Shown here piece after piece: positions 1 to 9,800 of a stretch of 64,000 nucleotides of DNA. Every line of letters starts with the position of its first letter. Position 1 is the stretch's first letter. Under the pieces are notes generated by a model, which ran no database searches, had not been told where the DNA came from, and saw only the letters and a list, made by a program, of their open reading frames with translations. Source of the stretch: Microbacteriaceae bacterium (GTDB lineage Bacteria; Actinomycetota; Actinomycetes; Actinomycetales; Microbacteriaceae); contig JAHEFZ010000002.1 of the NCBI GenBank assembly GCA_024639935.1, forward strand, positions 76,145 through 140,144. The letters run 5' to 3'. The position numbers and the translations under genes are program-made.

Positions 1-1073
1 GAACCGCGTCACTTCTGGTCGCTTCTGGTTCTGCAGCAACCACCTATGCGGTCCTCAACATTGCCGGCGCGGGCGACCACATCGTGTCCTCGTCGAGCAT
101 CTATGGCGGTACCTACAACCTTTTCCATTACACGCTAGCCAAACTCGGAATTGAGGTTACCTTCGTTCACGACCAGGACAACCTCGACGAGTGGAAAGCT
201 GCCGTTCGCCCCAACACCAAGTTGTTCTTCGGTGAAACGATTGCCAACCCGCGGATCAACATCCTCGACATTGAAGGAGTTTCGGCTGTTGCACACGATG
301 CTGGTGTGCCACTCATCGTCGATAACACCATCGCGACCCCTTACTTAATCCGTCCGTTCGAGCACGGTGCCGACATCATCATCCATTCGGCCACCAAATT
401 CCTCGGCGGACACGGTACGGTCGTCGCCGGCGCAATCGTCGATGGCGGAAAGTTCCCGTGGTCGAAGAACGTCGAAAAGTTCCCCGGCTTAACCGAACCA
501 GACCCGTCCTACCACGGTGCGTCATTCACAACCGTCTTGGGAGACGGAATTGCCTACATCATCAAAGCGCGAGTCCAGTTGCTTCGCGACACCGGCGCCG
601 CCGTTGCGCCCGACAACGCGTGGGCAATTCTGCAGGGCATTGAGACACTGTCCCTTCGCATGGACCGCCACGTCGAGAACGCGAATGCCGTTGCCCGTTG
701 GTTGGAGGCTCACCCCGATGTCGCCAGCGTGTCCTATGCGGGACTCGAGTCGAGCACATGGTTCAGTGCAGGACAGAAATACGCCCCTAAAGGTGCCGGT
801 GCGGTCCTCTCGTTCGAGCTCAAGGGCGGCGTCAAAGCCGGTCGCACGCTGGTCGAGTCGACCGAACTGTTTAGCCACGTTGCGAACATCGGTGACGTGC
901 GTTCGCTCATCATCCACCCCGCGTCGACCACGCACTCTCAGCTCTCCCCAGAAGAGCAACTCAGCGCGGGGGTCACTCCCGGGCTTGTTCGCCTCTCGGT
1001 CGGACTCGAACACATCGACGACATCATCGCTGACCTCGACTCCGGTTTCGCAGCGGCACGCAAAGCCAAGTAA
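1..1073 (+). CDS. metY: O-acetylhomoserine sulfhydrylase, 5' end outside window
   Basis: PLP-dependent enzyme of the Cys/Met-metabolism family that makes homocysteine from O-acetylhomoserine and sulfide in the cytoplasm. The reading frame is open from base 3 at the window edge, so the N-terminus is missing. Visible marks are the GSAATTYAVLNIAGAGDH segment, SSIYGGTYNLF, the cofactor-binding DNT (near base 331), and SATKFLGGHG, whose lysine forms the PLP Schiff base. The C-terminal RLSVGLEHIDDIIADL is the usual family ending. It is followed by a strong hairpin and then metX, which supplies its substrate, so the two form the acetylation/direct-sulfhydrylation branch of methionine synthesis. A cystathionine gamma-synthase is less likely given the SIYGGTYNLF signature and the neighbour. 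Confidence 0.93.
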   Translation, partial: TASLLVASGSAATTYAVLNIAGAGDHIVSSSSIYGGTYNLFHYTLAKLGIEVTFVHDQDNLDEWKAAVRPNTKLFFGETIANPRINILDIEGVSAVAHDAGVPLIVDNTIATPYLIRPFEHGADIIIHSATKFLGGHGTVVAGAIVDGGKFPWSKNVEKFPGLTEPDPSYHGASFTTVLGDGIAYIIKARVQLLRDTGAAVAPDNAWAILQGIETLSLRMDRHVENANAVARWLEAHPDVASVSYAGLESSTWFSAGQKYAPKGAGAVLSFELKGGVKAGRTLVESTELFSHVANIGDVRSLIIHPASTTHSQLSPEEQLSAGVTPGLVRLSVGLEHIDDIIADLDSGFAAARKAK

Positions 1074-1083
1074 CAACTCTCTG

Positions 1084-1118
1084 CGTGCGGGGTCGGCCCC
1101 AGGGAACGACCCCGCACG
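1084..1118 (+). terminator. Hairpin between metY and metX
   Basis: Perfect 12-bp inverted repeat: CGTGCGGGGTCG at 1084-1095 and CGACCCCGCACG at 1107-1118, with an 11-base loop. No U-run follows, so it may be a weak terminator, an mRNA-stabilising end for metY, or an attenuating element that lowers metX relative to metY. Confidence 0.55.
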
Positions 1119-1146
1119 TCATGGGGCGTGAGAGACTAGGCGCACT

Positions 1147-2343
1147 ATGGATTGGCAGACGTCGGAAGAGACCGTTCCCTCAGCATTTGTGACCGAGGGG
1201 ACCGTTCGCGCGCTCGGTGCACCGCCCGTGACGGGCGCCTGGCGCGACGGTGATCATCCCGGAAACCGGCAATTCGCCCAATTGGGCGACCTTACGCTCG
1301 AATCGGGTTCGACACTTCCGAGGGCACGTCTCGCTTACGAAACGTGGGGAACACCCAACGCCGACCTCTCGAACGCAATTCTGATTATTCATTCGCTCAC
1401 CGCTGATTCCCACGTCGCCGGCGCGGCTGGACCGGGGCACGTGACCGATGGCTGGTGGGGAGGAGTCGTCGGCGATGGGCTCGGGATTGACACAACCACG
1501 TGGTTCGTCGTCTGTCCGAACACTCTCGGTGGGTGCCAGGGGTCGACCGGACCGTCCACCGTGACCAGCGATGGACGCGAATGGGGATCCCGTTTCCCGT
1601 ATCTCACTGTTCGAGATCAGACCTTCGCTTTGAAGAAGCTCGCGGAGCAACTGGGCATTTCACGCTGGGCCGCCGTCATCGGCGGAAGCGCAGCAGGCAT
1701 GAGTGCCCTTGAGTACGCCGTGACCTACCCTGACGAGGTCGAGCGACTTGGATTACTTGCCACGTGTGGGGTGACCAGCGCTGACCAAATATCCCTTAAC
1801 TCCGTTCAAATCGAAGCGATTCGAATGGACCCGTCGTATGCGGGAGGGGACTATTACGAGAACGAGGAAGGCCCTTATCGCGGGCTCTCACTAGCTCGAC
1901 GACTGGCGATGTTGTCCTATCGGTCCCCTGCCGAATTCAACGATCGATTCGACCGCGCCTGGCAAAGTGGAATTAGTCCTCTCGGAGACGGTGGGCGCTT
2001 TGCCGTCGAGTCCTATCTGGACTTCCACGGCAACAAGTTCACCCGGCGTTTCGATGCCAATTCGTACATCACTCTCGTCGAGTCAATGAGCTCTCATGAC
2101 GTGACGCGGAACCGCGGTTCGCTTCGGGATGTTCTGGGGACTGTCACAGCACGAAGTCTCGTTGTGGGAGTCGACTCGGACCGGCTGTTCCCGCTCGAAC
2201 AACAAGTGACTCTCGCGGAGTATCTGCCCAATCACGTAGGAGGCCGAGACGCGCATATTATGTCGTCACCGTACGGGCACGACGCGTTCCTGATCGCCGA
2301 TGCCGAGGTCGGCAAATTGATGCGCCAACTCCTTGACACGTAG
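1147..2343 (+). CDS. metX: homoserine O-acetyltransferase
   Basis: Alpha/beta-hydrolase-fold enzyme (398 aa, normal for the family) that transfers acetyl from acetyl-CoA to homoserine. The substrate-pocket region SLTADSHVAG, the nucleophile elbow GGSAAGMSALEYA, the acid-loop VGVDSDRLFP and the C-terminal histidine in SPYGHDAF give the Ser-Asp-His triad. The elbow is unusual: relatives usually read GGSMGGM, whereas here the position two after the serine is alanine. ATG at 1147 is the first in-frame ATG after the inter-gene hairpin. It follows metY by 73 bases, and the two enzymes catalyse consecutive steps. A serine acetyltransferase-like function for this MetX relative is possible but less likely beside metY. 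Confidence 0.93.
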   Translation: MDWQTSEETVPSAFVTEGTVRALGAPPVTGAWRDGDHPGNRQFAQLGDLTLESGSTLPRARLAYETWGTPNADLSNAILIIHSLTADSHVAGAAGPGHVTDGWWGGVVGDGLGIDTTTWFVVCPNTLGGCQGSTGPSTVTSDGREWGSRFPYLTVRDQTFALKKLAEQLGISRWAAVIGGSAAGMSALEYAVTYPDEVERLGLLATCGVTSADQISLNSVQIEAIRMDPSYAGGDYYENEEGPYRGLSLARRLAMLSYRSPAEFNDRFDRAWQSGISPLGDGGRFAVESYLDFHGNKFTRRFDANSYITLVESMSSHDVTRNRGSLRDVLGTVTARSLVVGVDSDRLFPLEQQVTLAEYLPNHVGGRDAHIMSSPYGHDAFLIADAEVGKLMRQLLDT

Positions 2344-2392
2344 TCGAAACACGAGCGTAAAGGACACCCCGACCGAGAATGTGCGGGGAAAA

Positions 2393-3202
2393 TCACTGTG
2401 CGAGGAGGTTTCGAATAACGACCGGAATTTGCGCGACGAGTTGTTCGAGTAGAAACGGCCCCCCGACGGAGGCCGCGCGGGCGGCGAGTGAATGAATAAC
2501 GACAGCCGAGGCCGCGATTCGCGCCATTACCCGCTGATCGAGAACGATGTCCGCAGCTCGCGACGCAACGATGGATCCGATTACTCCGCCGAGCACATCG
2601 CCTGCGCCAGCTATGGCCAGCCACGGCGTCGCCAGCGACACCGACAACTCGTCCCCAAACTGATTGGCAATATACGTCGTTGAGCCTTTGAGGACGACGG
2701 TGGCGTTCCACTGTGACGCGGCGAGCAGTGCGTATTCTGCCGGTGCACCTTCGACCAGTTCACGGGGAACCCCAAAAACCTTGGCCATTTCGCCCGCGTG
2801 AGGCGTCGCCACAATGTATCCCGCGCGGGGCAAAAGGCTGAGAGCGCCGGCGTCCACGACGGTGGGCTTACCCTCATCCAGTGCTCGACGGGCTCGATTC
2901 ATTGACTCCCAATCAGAATCAGACATTCCCGATCCGATGACCCACGCAGACGCCGGCCCAGACCCCAATACCGCCTCGGGTCGGCGAACGAGAAGCGGGC
3001 GGGTAGCTTCGTCAGGCCCGACGTAGCGAACCATTCCGATCCCCGTGGCGAGCGCGCCATCGATTCCGAGTAACGCGGCACCGGGATAGGTCGGTGATCC
3101 CGTCGCGAACCCCACTATGCCGCGCGAGTATTTGTGGTCGTGTACCGTGGGCGCGCGATACTCTCGAACGGCTTCGTTCTCGTCAAAATTCTCGACACCC
3201 AT
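2393..3202 (-). CDS. nnrD: ADP-dependent (S)-NAD(P)H-hydrate dehydratase
   Basis: YjeF C-terminal/ribokinase-fold repair enzyme (269 aa) that dehydrates damaged NADHX and NADPHX using ADP. Seen in order: KYSRGIVGFATGSPTYPGAA near the N-terminus, DAGALSLL, the ATPHAGEMAKVFG motif, VLKGSTTYIA, and the catalytic AGAGDVLGGVIGS loop with its conserved Asp. The N-terminal epimerase domain (NnrE) found in fused homologues is absent, so this is the stand-alone dehydratase. It is convergent with metX (49 bases between stops) and divergent from the flavin oxidoreductase, with their 5' ends about 60 bases apart. Confidence 0.93.
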   Translation of the reverse strand: MGVENFDENEAVREYRAPTVHDHKYSRGIVGFATGSPTYPGAALLGIDGALATGIGMVRYVGPDEATRPLLVRRPEAVLGSGPASAWVIGSGMSDSDWESMNRARRALDEGKPTVVDAGALSLLPRAGYIVATPHAGEMAKVFGVPRELVEGAPAEYALLAASQWNATVVLKGSTTYIANQFGDELSVSLATPWLAIAGAGDVLGGVIGSIVASRAADIVLDQRVMARIAASAVVIHSLAARAASVGGPFLLEQLVAQIPVVIRNLLAQ

Positions 3203-3262
3203 AGCACCAGCCTATTCCGCGAAGGGCTCCGCATAAACTGGCAACGACTACAGAGGAGTCCG

Positions 3263-4342
3263 ATGACTATCCCCGCACTTTTTCAACCCCTGACGATTCG
3301 CGGGGTGACGTTTCGAAACAGAATTTGGCTTTCGCCTCTCTGCGAGTACTCGGCGAAAACGGACGGCGTTCCCACGGATTGGCACATGGTGCATTTGGGC
3401 TCATTCGCGATAGGACGTGCAGGGCTCGTCATGGCCGAAGCAACAAGCATCAACGCCGTTGGTCGAATTTCTCCACACGATGTGGGTCTGTGGAATGACG
3501 AGCAGGTATTCGCGTGGAAACGAATAACCGACTTCATCCATTCGCAAGGTGTCGTTGCAGGAGTGCAACTCGCCCACGCCGGCCGCAAAGGCTCGTCCGC
3601 TCCCGGCTGGGGTGTTGATTATCACGATTCCACCCCGTCGGATCGGGGTGGTTGGCAAACCGTCGCACCCACCGCGCGCGCGTTCGGATCCTATGACGTG
3701 CCCCTCGAACTGGACCACACCGGTATCGATTCTGTCGTCACGGACTGGGTCGCCGCCGCGCAACGGGCCATCGTCGCGGGCTTTGACGTGGTCGAGATCC
3801 ACGCGGCCCACGGATACCTTCTGCATCAATTCTTGTCGCCCATTGCGAACGAAAGAACTGACGAATATGGCGAATCGCTCGAGAACCGTGCGCGACTTCT
3901 CCGACGCGTCGTGGCGGCGGTTCGTGCAGCCATCGGAGAATCAGTCCCCCTCTTCGTGCGCTTCAGCGCCACAGATTGGGACGAGCGCGGAATCACAGTT
4001 GAGGATGTTGCCATCGTCGCCGGGTGGATTCATGAGGACGGCGCTGACCTGGTCGACACATCGACAGGAGGCATCGCCCCGGGTATTCCGATTCCCGCAG
4101 GACCGGGATATCAGGTCGAGTTCGCCGAGACCATCCGGCGAACCGCCGAGATTCCGACCAACGCCGTCGGTCTCATTACTCTCCCCGAGCAGGCGAACGA
4201 CATTGTGGAGTCGGGCAAAGCCGACGCCGTCATGTTGGGTCGTGAACTCATGCGCGATCCGCACTTCGCGCTCCGCGCCTCGACGGCACTCGGCTACACA
4301 CTTCCGTATTGGCCAGACCAGTATCTTCGCGCTCAGCCCTAA
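3263..4342 (+). CDS. NADH:flavin oxidoreductase, old yellow enzyme YqjM type
   Basis: FMN-dependent ene-reductase (359 aa) that reduces activated C=C bonds such as enals and enones with NAD(P)H. The YqjM-class marks are present: SPLCEYSA with the redox-tuning cysteine near residue 25, LAHAGRKGS, and EIHAAHGYLLHQFLSP with the FMN-barrel motif. The C-terminus has GLITLPEQAND and MLGRELMRDPHFALR. The ATG at 3263 is preferred over an upstream in-frame ATG because a GAGGAG ribosome site lies about 8 bases before it and the upstream extension overlaps divergent nnrD. The physiological substrate cannot be read from the sequence. Confidence 0.92.
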   Translation: MTIPALFQPLTIRGVTFRNRIWLSPLCEYSAKTDGVPTDWHMVHLGSFAIGRAGLVMAEATSINAVGRISPHDVGLWNDEQVFAWKRITDFIHSQGVVAGVQLAHAGRKGSSAPGWGVDYHDSTPSDRGGWQTVAPTARAFGSYDVPLELDHTGIDSVVTDWVAAAQRAIVAGFDVVEIHAAHGYLLHQFLSPIANERTDEYGESLENRARLLRRVVAAVRAAIGESVPLFVRFSATDWDERGITVEDVAIVAGWIHEDGADLVDTSTGGIAPGIPIPAGPGYQVEFAETIRRTAEIPTNAVGLITLPEQANDIVESGKADAVMLGRELMRDPHFALRASTALGYTLPYWPDQYLRAQP

Positions 4343-5376
4343 CGACGTCGTGTTACGTCCTGGACCTCGCCGATGAGTTCCTCGATGATGTCCTCGAGGA
4401 ATAAGAGCCCGACGGTCGATCCGCCACGGTCATAAACACGCGCGATGTGCGATCCGGTGCGACGAAGAGTCGCCAAGGCATCTTCGAGGTCGAGCCCGCG
4501 ATACAACGACACCAGTTGGCGAACGCGCTTAGAGGGAATCGACTCATCGACCTCGTCATCGTCACGACCCAAAATGTCCTTGAGATGGACGTATCCGGAA
4601 GGCTCACCAGCTGCATCGACAAGGACATACCTGCTGAACCCGCGTTGAGTCACTTCGCGTTCGACGTCACTCGGGCTCGCACCTGCGGGCAGTGACACGA
4701 TTTCGGACAGCGGCACCGTGATGTCGTCCACCTTTTTCGTGGTGAATTCGATGGTTGCCGAAACTGCACCTGCGAGGTCGTCAAGTTTGCCTTCCTTCTG
4801 GGACTGCTGAACGATGGTCGCCATTTCGTCGAGGGTGTACACCGATTGAGCTTCGTCCTTCGGTTTCGTTCCCGTCATTCGAACCAACAGGTTCGACACG
4901 GCGTTAAGCGATGCGATAACTGGCGTGAAAGCCCATGCAACGGCCGCGAGCGCGGGAGCAAGGATGAGAACGGCACGATCCGGAATGGAAAAAGCGATGT
5001 TTTTGGGAACCATTTCACCGATCACAACGTGGAGCACGGTCACAATCAGGATCGCCAATATCAAGGCCGACACGGAAATCGCGTCGCTGTGTAGTGGCAA
5101 CCCGTACAACACGCCTTCTATTACGTGATGCAGCGCGGGTTCCGAAACGCTCAAAATCATGATCGAACACACGGTGATTCCGAGCTGGCTGGTGGCCAAC
5201 ATGAAAGAGGCTCTTTCCATTGCACGGAGCGCGACCTTGGCCGACCACGAACCGGCCTCGGCGCGTGGTTCGATTTGAGACCGACGCGCGGCAATGACGG
5301 CAAACTCGGCACCGACAAAAAATGCGTTCGCCGCGAGCAACACGACGAGCCACATTATTCCGTCGAGATCACTCAT
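4339..5376 (-). CDS. CNNM/hemolysin-C family membrane protein, short form
   Basis: DUF21 membrane protein with a cytoplasmic CBS pair (345 aa), of the family linked to magnesium and cobalt transport. Three to four hydrophobic segments fill the first ~160 residues, with FFVGAEFAVIAARRSQIEP in the first loop and VIGEMVPKNIAFS in the centre. The CBS region follows from about residue 200, and the chain stops at EELIGEVQD, so the C-terminal CorC/HlyC transporter-associated domain of the upstream paralogue is missing. ATG at 5376 overlaps the end of that paralogue by 8 bases, indicating translational coupling. A further in-frame ATG at 5451 lies deep in the upstream gene and is less likely. Confidence 0.88.
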   Translation of the reverse strand: MSDLDGIMWLVVLLAANAFFVGAEFAVIAARRSQIEPRAEAGSWSAKVALRAMERASFMLATSQLGITVCSIMILSVSEPALHHVIEGVLYGLPLHSDAISVSALILAILIVTVLHVVIGEMVPKNIAFSIPDRAVLILAPALAAVAWAFTPVIASLNAVSNLLVRMTGTKPKDEAQSVYTLDEMATIVQQSQKEGKLDDLAGAVSATIEFTTKKVDDITVPLSEIVSLPAGASPSDVEREVTQRGFSRYVLVDAAGEPSGYVHLKDILGRDDDEVDESIPSKRVRQLVSLYRGLDLEDALATLRRTGSHIARVYDRGGSTVGLLFLEDIIEELIGEVQDVTRRR

Positions 5377-6673
5377 CGCTGTCCTCCGCCACAACAAATC
5401 GAACACGATCAATTCGGCGACCGTCCATGCGTTCAACGACGAACCGCCCACCGCTTGCCTCGAGAGTTGCGCCGACTTCGGGAAGGTAACCCCATTCGCT
5501 CAAAAGGAATCCGCCCACCGTTTCCCACGGACCGTCATCGGGAACGTCGATACCCGCGCGCTCGCGAAGTTCATCCGGGCGCAGTGAAGCAGGGAATGTG
5601 ACAGTGTTTCCCGTTTTGACCACATCCGCTTTCGTGCGGTCGTGTTCGTCACTGACTTCACCGATCAATTCTTCGATGAGGTCCTCGAGTGTTGCGATTC
5701 CCGCGGTGCCGCCATATTCGTCGACGACGATAGACATTTGGTAGCCGCCCTGACGTAATTCACCGAGGAGCACGTCAAGGTGCATCGTCTCGGGGACTCG
5801 AAGGGCTTCTCCCTGCAACGCGCCAACCGGGACCTCGGCACGACGGTCGCGAGGGACGGCAACGGCATGCTTGACGTGGACGATACCGACGATGTCGTCT
5901 GCGTCTTCGTCGATCACGGGAAAGCGCGAATACCCTGTTTTGCGAGTCAGAGCGATGACGTCGGCTGCGGAGTCTCCCACTCGAATCGTCGCGACACGCG
6001 TGCGCGGAGTCATGATGTCCTGGGCCTCGTGGTTGCTGAACGACAACGCTTTACCCAAGAGGGTGGCCGTGTCCTCTTCCATGGTCCCGTGCATTGAACT
6101 GTGGCGGACCGCCGACGCGAGTTCCTCCGCGGTTCTCGCGGACGACAGTTCCTCCTTGGGCTCGATGCCGAACGTTCGCACAATCAGGTTCGAGGATTTC
6201 ACCAATACGCCGACGAACGGGGCAAAAAACCATGTGAATGCGAGCTGGAAGGGTGCGACAACCTTGATCACCCGGCGAGGAATTGCAAGAGCGAGATTCT
6301 TGGGAAACAATTCCCCCACAATCATCGAAAGAATCGTCGCGATGGCGATGGATGCGACAACAGAAACAGCTTCAGCCACGCCGGCGACGAGTCCCCACTC
6401 AACTAACACGGGCGAGACGAGTGAACTGATGGCGGGCTCCATGAGCCAGCCGGTCATGAGTGTCGTCAACGTTATTCCGAGTTGCGCGGACGACAGATGT
6501 GTCGACGTCCGCGTCAGAGCACGAATTGCAAGAGCAAAGCCCCCTTCGCCCGCATTCCGACGTGCCTCGAGATCGGCGCGATCGAGAGAAACGAGCGCAA
6601 ATTCCGATGCGACAAAGAAACCCGTAGCGATGGTGAGCACGATTCCCACCGCGATAAAACCCCATTCGGTCAT
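5369..6673 (-). CDS. CNNM/hemolysin-C family membrane protein, full-length form
   Basis: Full-length DUF21-CBS-CorC/HlyC protein (434 aa). The N-terminal half has about four membrane segments with FFVASEFALVSLDRADLEARR and IVGELFPKNLALAIP. A CBS pair follows (IMTPRTRVATIRV then FPVIDEDADDIVGIVHVKH), then VDEYGGTAGIATLEDLIEELIGE and the C-terminal transporter-associated domain. The family is described in magnesium/cobalt homeostasis, but direction of transport is not settled. It starts just upstream of the 180-bp region before kgd and is the first gene of a tandem pair. Confidence 0.9.
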   Translation of the reverse strand: MTEWGFIAVGIVLTIATGFFVASEFALVSLDRADLEARRNAGEGGFALAIRALTRTSTHLSSAQLGITLTTLMTGWLMEPAISSLVSPVLVEWGLVAGVAEAVSVVASIAIATILSMIVGELFPKNLALAIPRRVIKVVAPFQLAFTWFFAPFVGVLVKSSNLIVRTFGIEPKEELSSARTAEELASAVRHSSMHGTMEEDTATLLGKALSFSNHEAQDIMTPRTRVATIRVGDSAADVIALTRKTGYSRFPVIDEDADDIVGIVHVKHAVAVPRDRRAEVPVGALQGEALRVPETMHLDVLLGELRQGGYQMSIVVDEYGGTAGIATLEDLIEELIGEVSDEHDRTKADVVKTGNTVTFPASLRPDELRERAGIDVPDDGPWETVGGFLLSEWGYLPEVGATLEASGGRFVVERMDGRRIDRVRFVVAEDSDE

Positions 6674-6853
6674 GCGACACCGTGCGTTAGAGCAACGATC
6701 GGTGTCGCGTACCTATGCGGACCATCCATGCCCCAAGTATAGATTGTCAAGCGAGCTAGCAGAGGTGCGCGGACCAGTGAACGACGGGACTAGGCTAGTT
6801 CTCGGCAGCACGCGCCTGCCATCGAATTTCCAGCAATGAGGTGACAATTCACA

Positions 6854-9800
6854 GTGTCCAGTGACGGAACTACTGACCTGAGTGCCGACGATTTCGGGGC
6901 CAATGATTGGCTTGTCGAGGAAATGTACGAAGCGTGGGTGAAGGATCCGTCGTCCGTCGACGCGTCCTGGATTCCCGCCCTCACGAAGTACGCGAAGAAA
7001 CTCGCGGGTGACAGCGCCACTCCTCGGGCATCGGCGGTTGTTGAGCCGGCACCGTTCGACCCAAACGTGACGGGGCCGATCACGGCGTTACAGCCCGCCT
7101 CGCGAACGACTTCCGCCGCACCCTCCGAAACGCCCATTCCTGCTCAGGCACCGGGAACGTCGCGTCCCTCGGATTCAACGGACGAGAACTCGGTCACCGC
7201 CCTTAAAGGAATGCCCAAAGCGCTCGCGGCGAACATGGACGCGAGTCTCACCGTGCCCACGGCGACGAGCGTTCGAACGATTCCCGCCAAACTAATGATT
7301 GACAATCGCATCGTCATCAACAACCACCTCGGCCGAACGCGCGGCGGCAAGGTTTCGTTCACCCACATCATCGGTTGGGCCATGATTCGCGCACTCAAGT
7401 CGTTTCCGTCCCAGAACGTTTTTTACGATGAGCCCGACGGTGCACCGTCGTTGGTCGTGCCAGCCCACATCAACCTCGGTCTTGCGATTGATGTTCCCAA
7501 GCCCGACGGTAGTCGTGCCCTGCTGGTCCCCGGCATCAAGAAGGCCGAACAAATGGGCTTCGCTGATTTCCTGGAGGCCTACGAAGACGTCGTAGCTCGC
7601 GCGCGCGCAAACAAACTCACCGCCGACGATTTCGCCGGAAATTCGGTGTCGCTGACGAACCCGGGCGGTATCGGAACAGTCCACTCCGTGCCGCGCCTCA
7701 TGCGAGGACAGGGGTGCATCATCGGTGCCGGCGCACTGGATTATCCCGCAGAATTCCAGGGCTCGTCGGAGAAAGTTCTGTTTGATCTGGGTATCTCGAA
7801 AACGATTACCCTGACGTCCACCTACGACCACCGCGTTATTCAAGGCGCGGGGTCGGGCGAATTCCTCAAAATCATTCACGGCCTACTCATCGGTGACGAG
7901 GGGTTCTACGAGGACATCTTCGCGGCACTTCGAATTCCTTACAAGCCGATTCGCTGGTCACAAGACATCAAGGTTGATGTCTCGGACGAGATAAATAAAA
8001 CGGCTCGTGTCCAAGAGCTGGTCGACGCGTATCGCGTCCGTGGCCACCGCATGGCCGATATTGACCCGCTCCAATACCAACAGCGCTCACACCCCGATCT
8101 TGAAATCGAAAACCACGGACTCACATTTTGGGATCTTGACCGCGAATTCGTCGTCGGCGGTCTTGCCGGTCGTCGCACCATGCTGTTGCGCGAAGTCCTC
8201 GGTTTGATGCGGGACTCGTATTGCCGCACTGTCGGTATCGAATACACCCATCTTCAGGACCCCGAGCAACGCGCATGGTTCCAAGAGATGCTCGAACAGC
8301 CGTATCAGAAGCCGACACACGACGAACAGATGCGCATTCTTGACCGGTTGAACCAAGCTGAGGCGTTCGAAACATTCCTGCAGACCAAATACGTCGGGCA
8401 AAAGCGCTTCTCGCTCGAGGGCGGCGAATCCGTCATTGCCCTTCTCGACGAAATCATTCAAGATGCGGCGGACTTCGAGTTAGACGAGGTTGATATCGGA
8501 ATGGCCCACCGCGGCCGTCTTAATGTTCTGGCCAACATCGCAGGAAAAACCTACGGTCAAATTTTCCGCGAGTTCGAAGGAACCACTGACACCAGTACCG
8601 TTCAAGGCTCGGGTGACGTCAAGTATCACCTCGGCACCAAGGGTGAATTCGTCACAGCCAAAGGTCTCAAGATTCCGGTTTATCTCGCGGCTAATCCGTC
8701 GCACCTCGAAGCCGTCAACGGTGTTCTCGAAGGCATCGTCCGCGCCAAACAGGATCACAAGCCCATTGCGTCCTTCACCGTCTTGCCGATACTCGTCCAC
8801 GGTGACGCGGCAATGGCTGGACAGGGTGTCGTCATCGAAACGTTGCAGATGGCGCAGTTGCGCGGGTACCGCACGGGCGGAACAATTCACGTGGTCGCCA
8901 ACAACCAGGTGGGCTTCACGACACTGCCGAAGGACTCGCGAACGTCCCTGTATTCGACCGACGTCGCGAAGTCCATTCAGGCCCCCATCTTCCACGTCAA
9001 CGGCGACGACCCCGAGGCGGTGGTGCGTGTCGCCAAACTCGCGGTCGACTACCGCCAAAAATTCAAACACGATGTGGTCATCGACGTGGTCTGCTACCGC
9101 CGTCGCGGTCACAATGAAGGCGACGACCCGTCGATGACACAGCCGCTGATGTACAACCTGATCGAAGCAAAGCGCTCCGTGCGGACCCTCTATGCCGAGT
9201 CGCTCGTTGGTCGCGGCGACATTACGCAAGAGGAATACGACAAAGTTCAAACTCGATTCCTCGCCCTTCTCGAAAACGCCTTCGCTGACACGCACGAGGA
9301 CGACGACCCCTCCGCAGGGGTTTCCAGCGGTCCCGCTACGGCGGCACAAATCCAACGTCATCCGCAGTCGACGGGTGTCGACGTGTCCGTTGTCCACCGA
9401 ATCGGAGACGCTCACGGTGCGCCACCCGAGGGATTCACGGTCCACCCCAAACTCGAACAACTATTGGCGAAACGAATCGACATGAGCCGCAACGGTGACA
9501 TCGATTGGGGCTTCGGCGAACTTCTTGCCCTGGGTTCGCTGCTGCTGGAGGGTAAGAAGGTCCGTTTCGCCGGCCAGGACTCCCGTCGAGGAACATTTGT
9601 TCAGCGACACGCCGTTTTTCACGATCGAGTGAACGGGCAGGAATGGCTTCCTCTCGCAAATCTCGCCGACAACCAGGGTCGTTTCTACATCTACGACTCG
9701 CTGTTGTCCGAATACGCCGCAATGGCCTACGAATACGGCTACACCGTCGGAAACCCCGACGCTCTTGTTCTGTGGGAAGCACAGTTTGGTGACTTTGCCA

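Noticed and set aside
5871-6839. 322-codon plus-strand frame across the CNNM gene
   Set aside because: Composition is Ser/Thr/Arg-rich shadow sequence; the minus strand encodes a clear DUF21-CBS protein.
8480-9460. 326-codon open frame opposite kgd
   Set aside because: No recognisable motif; it lies wholly inside a clearly coding, highly conserved enzyme on the other strand.
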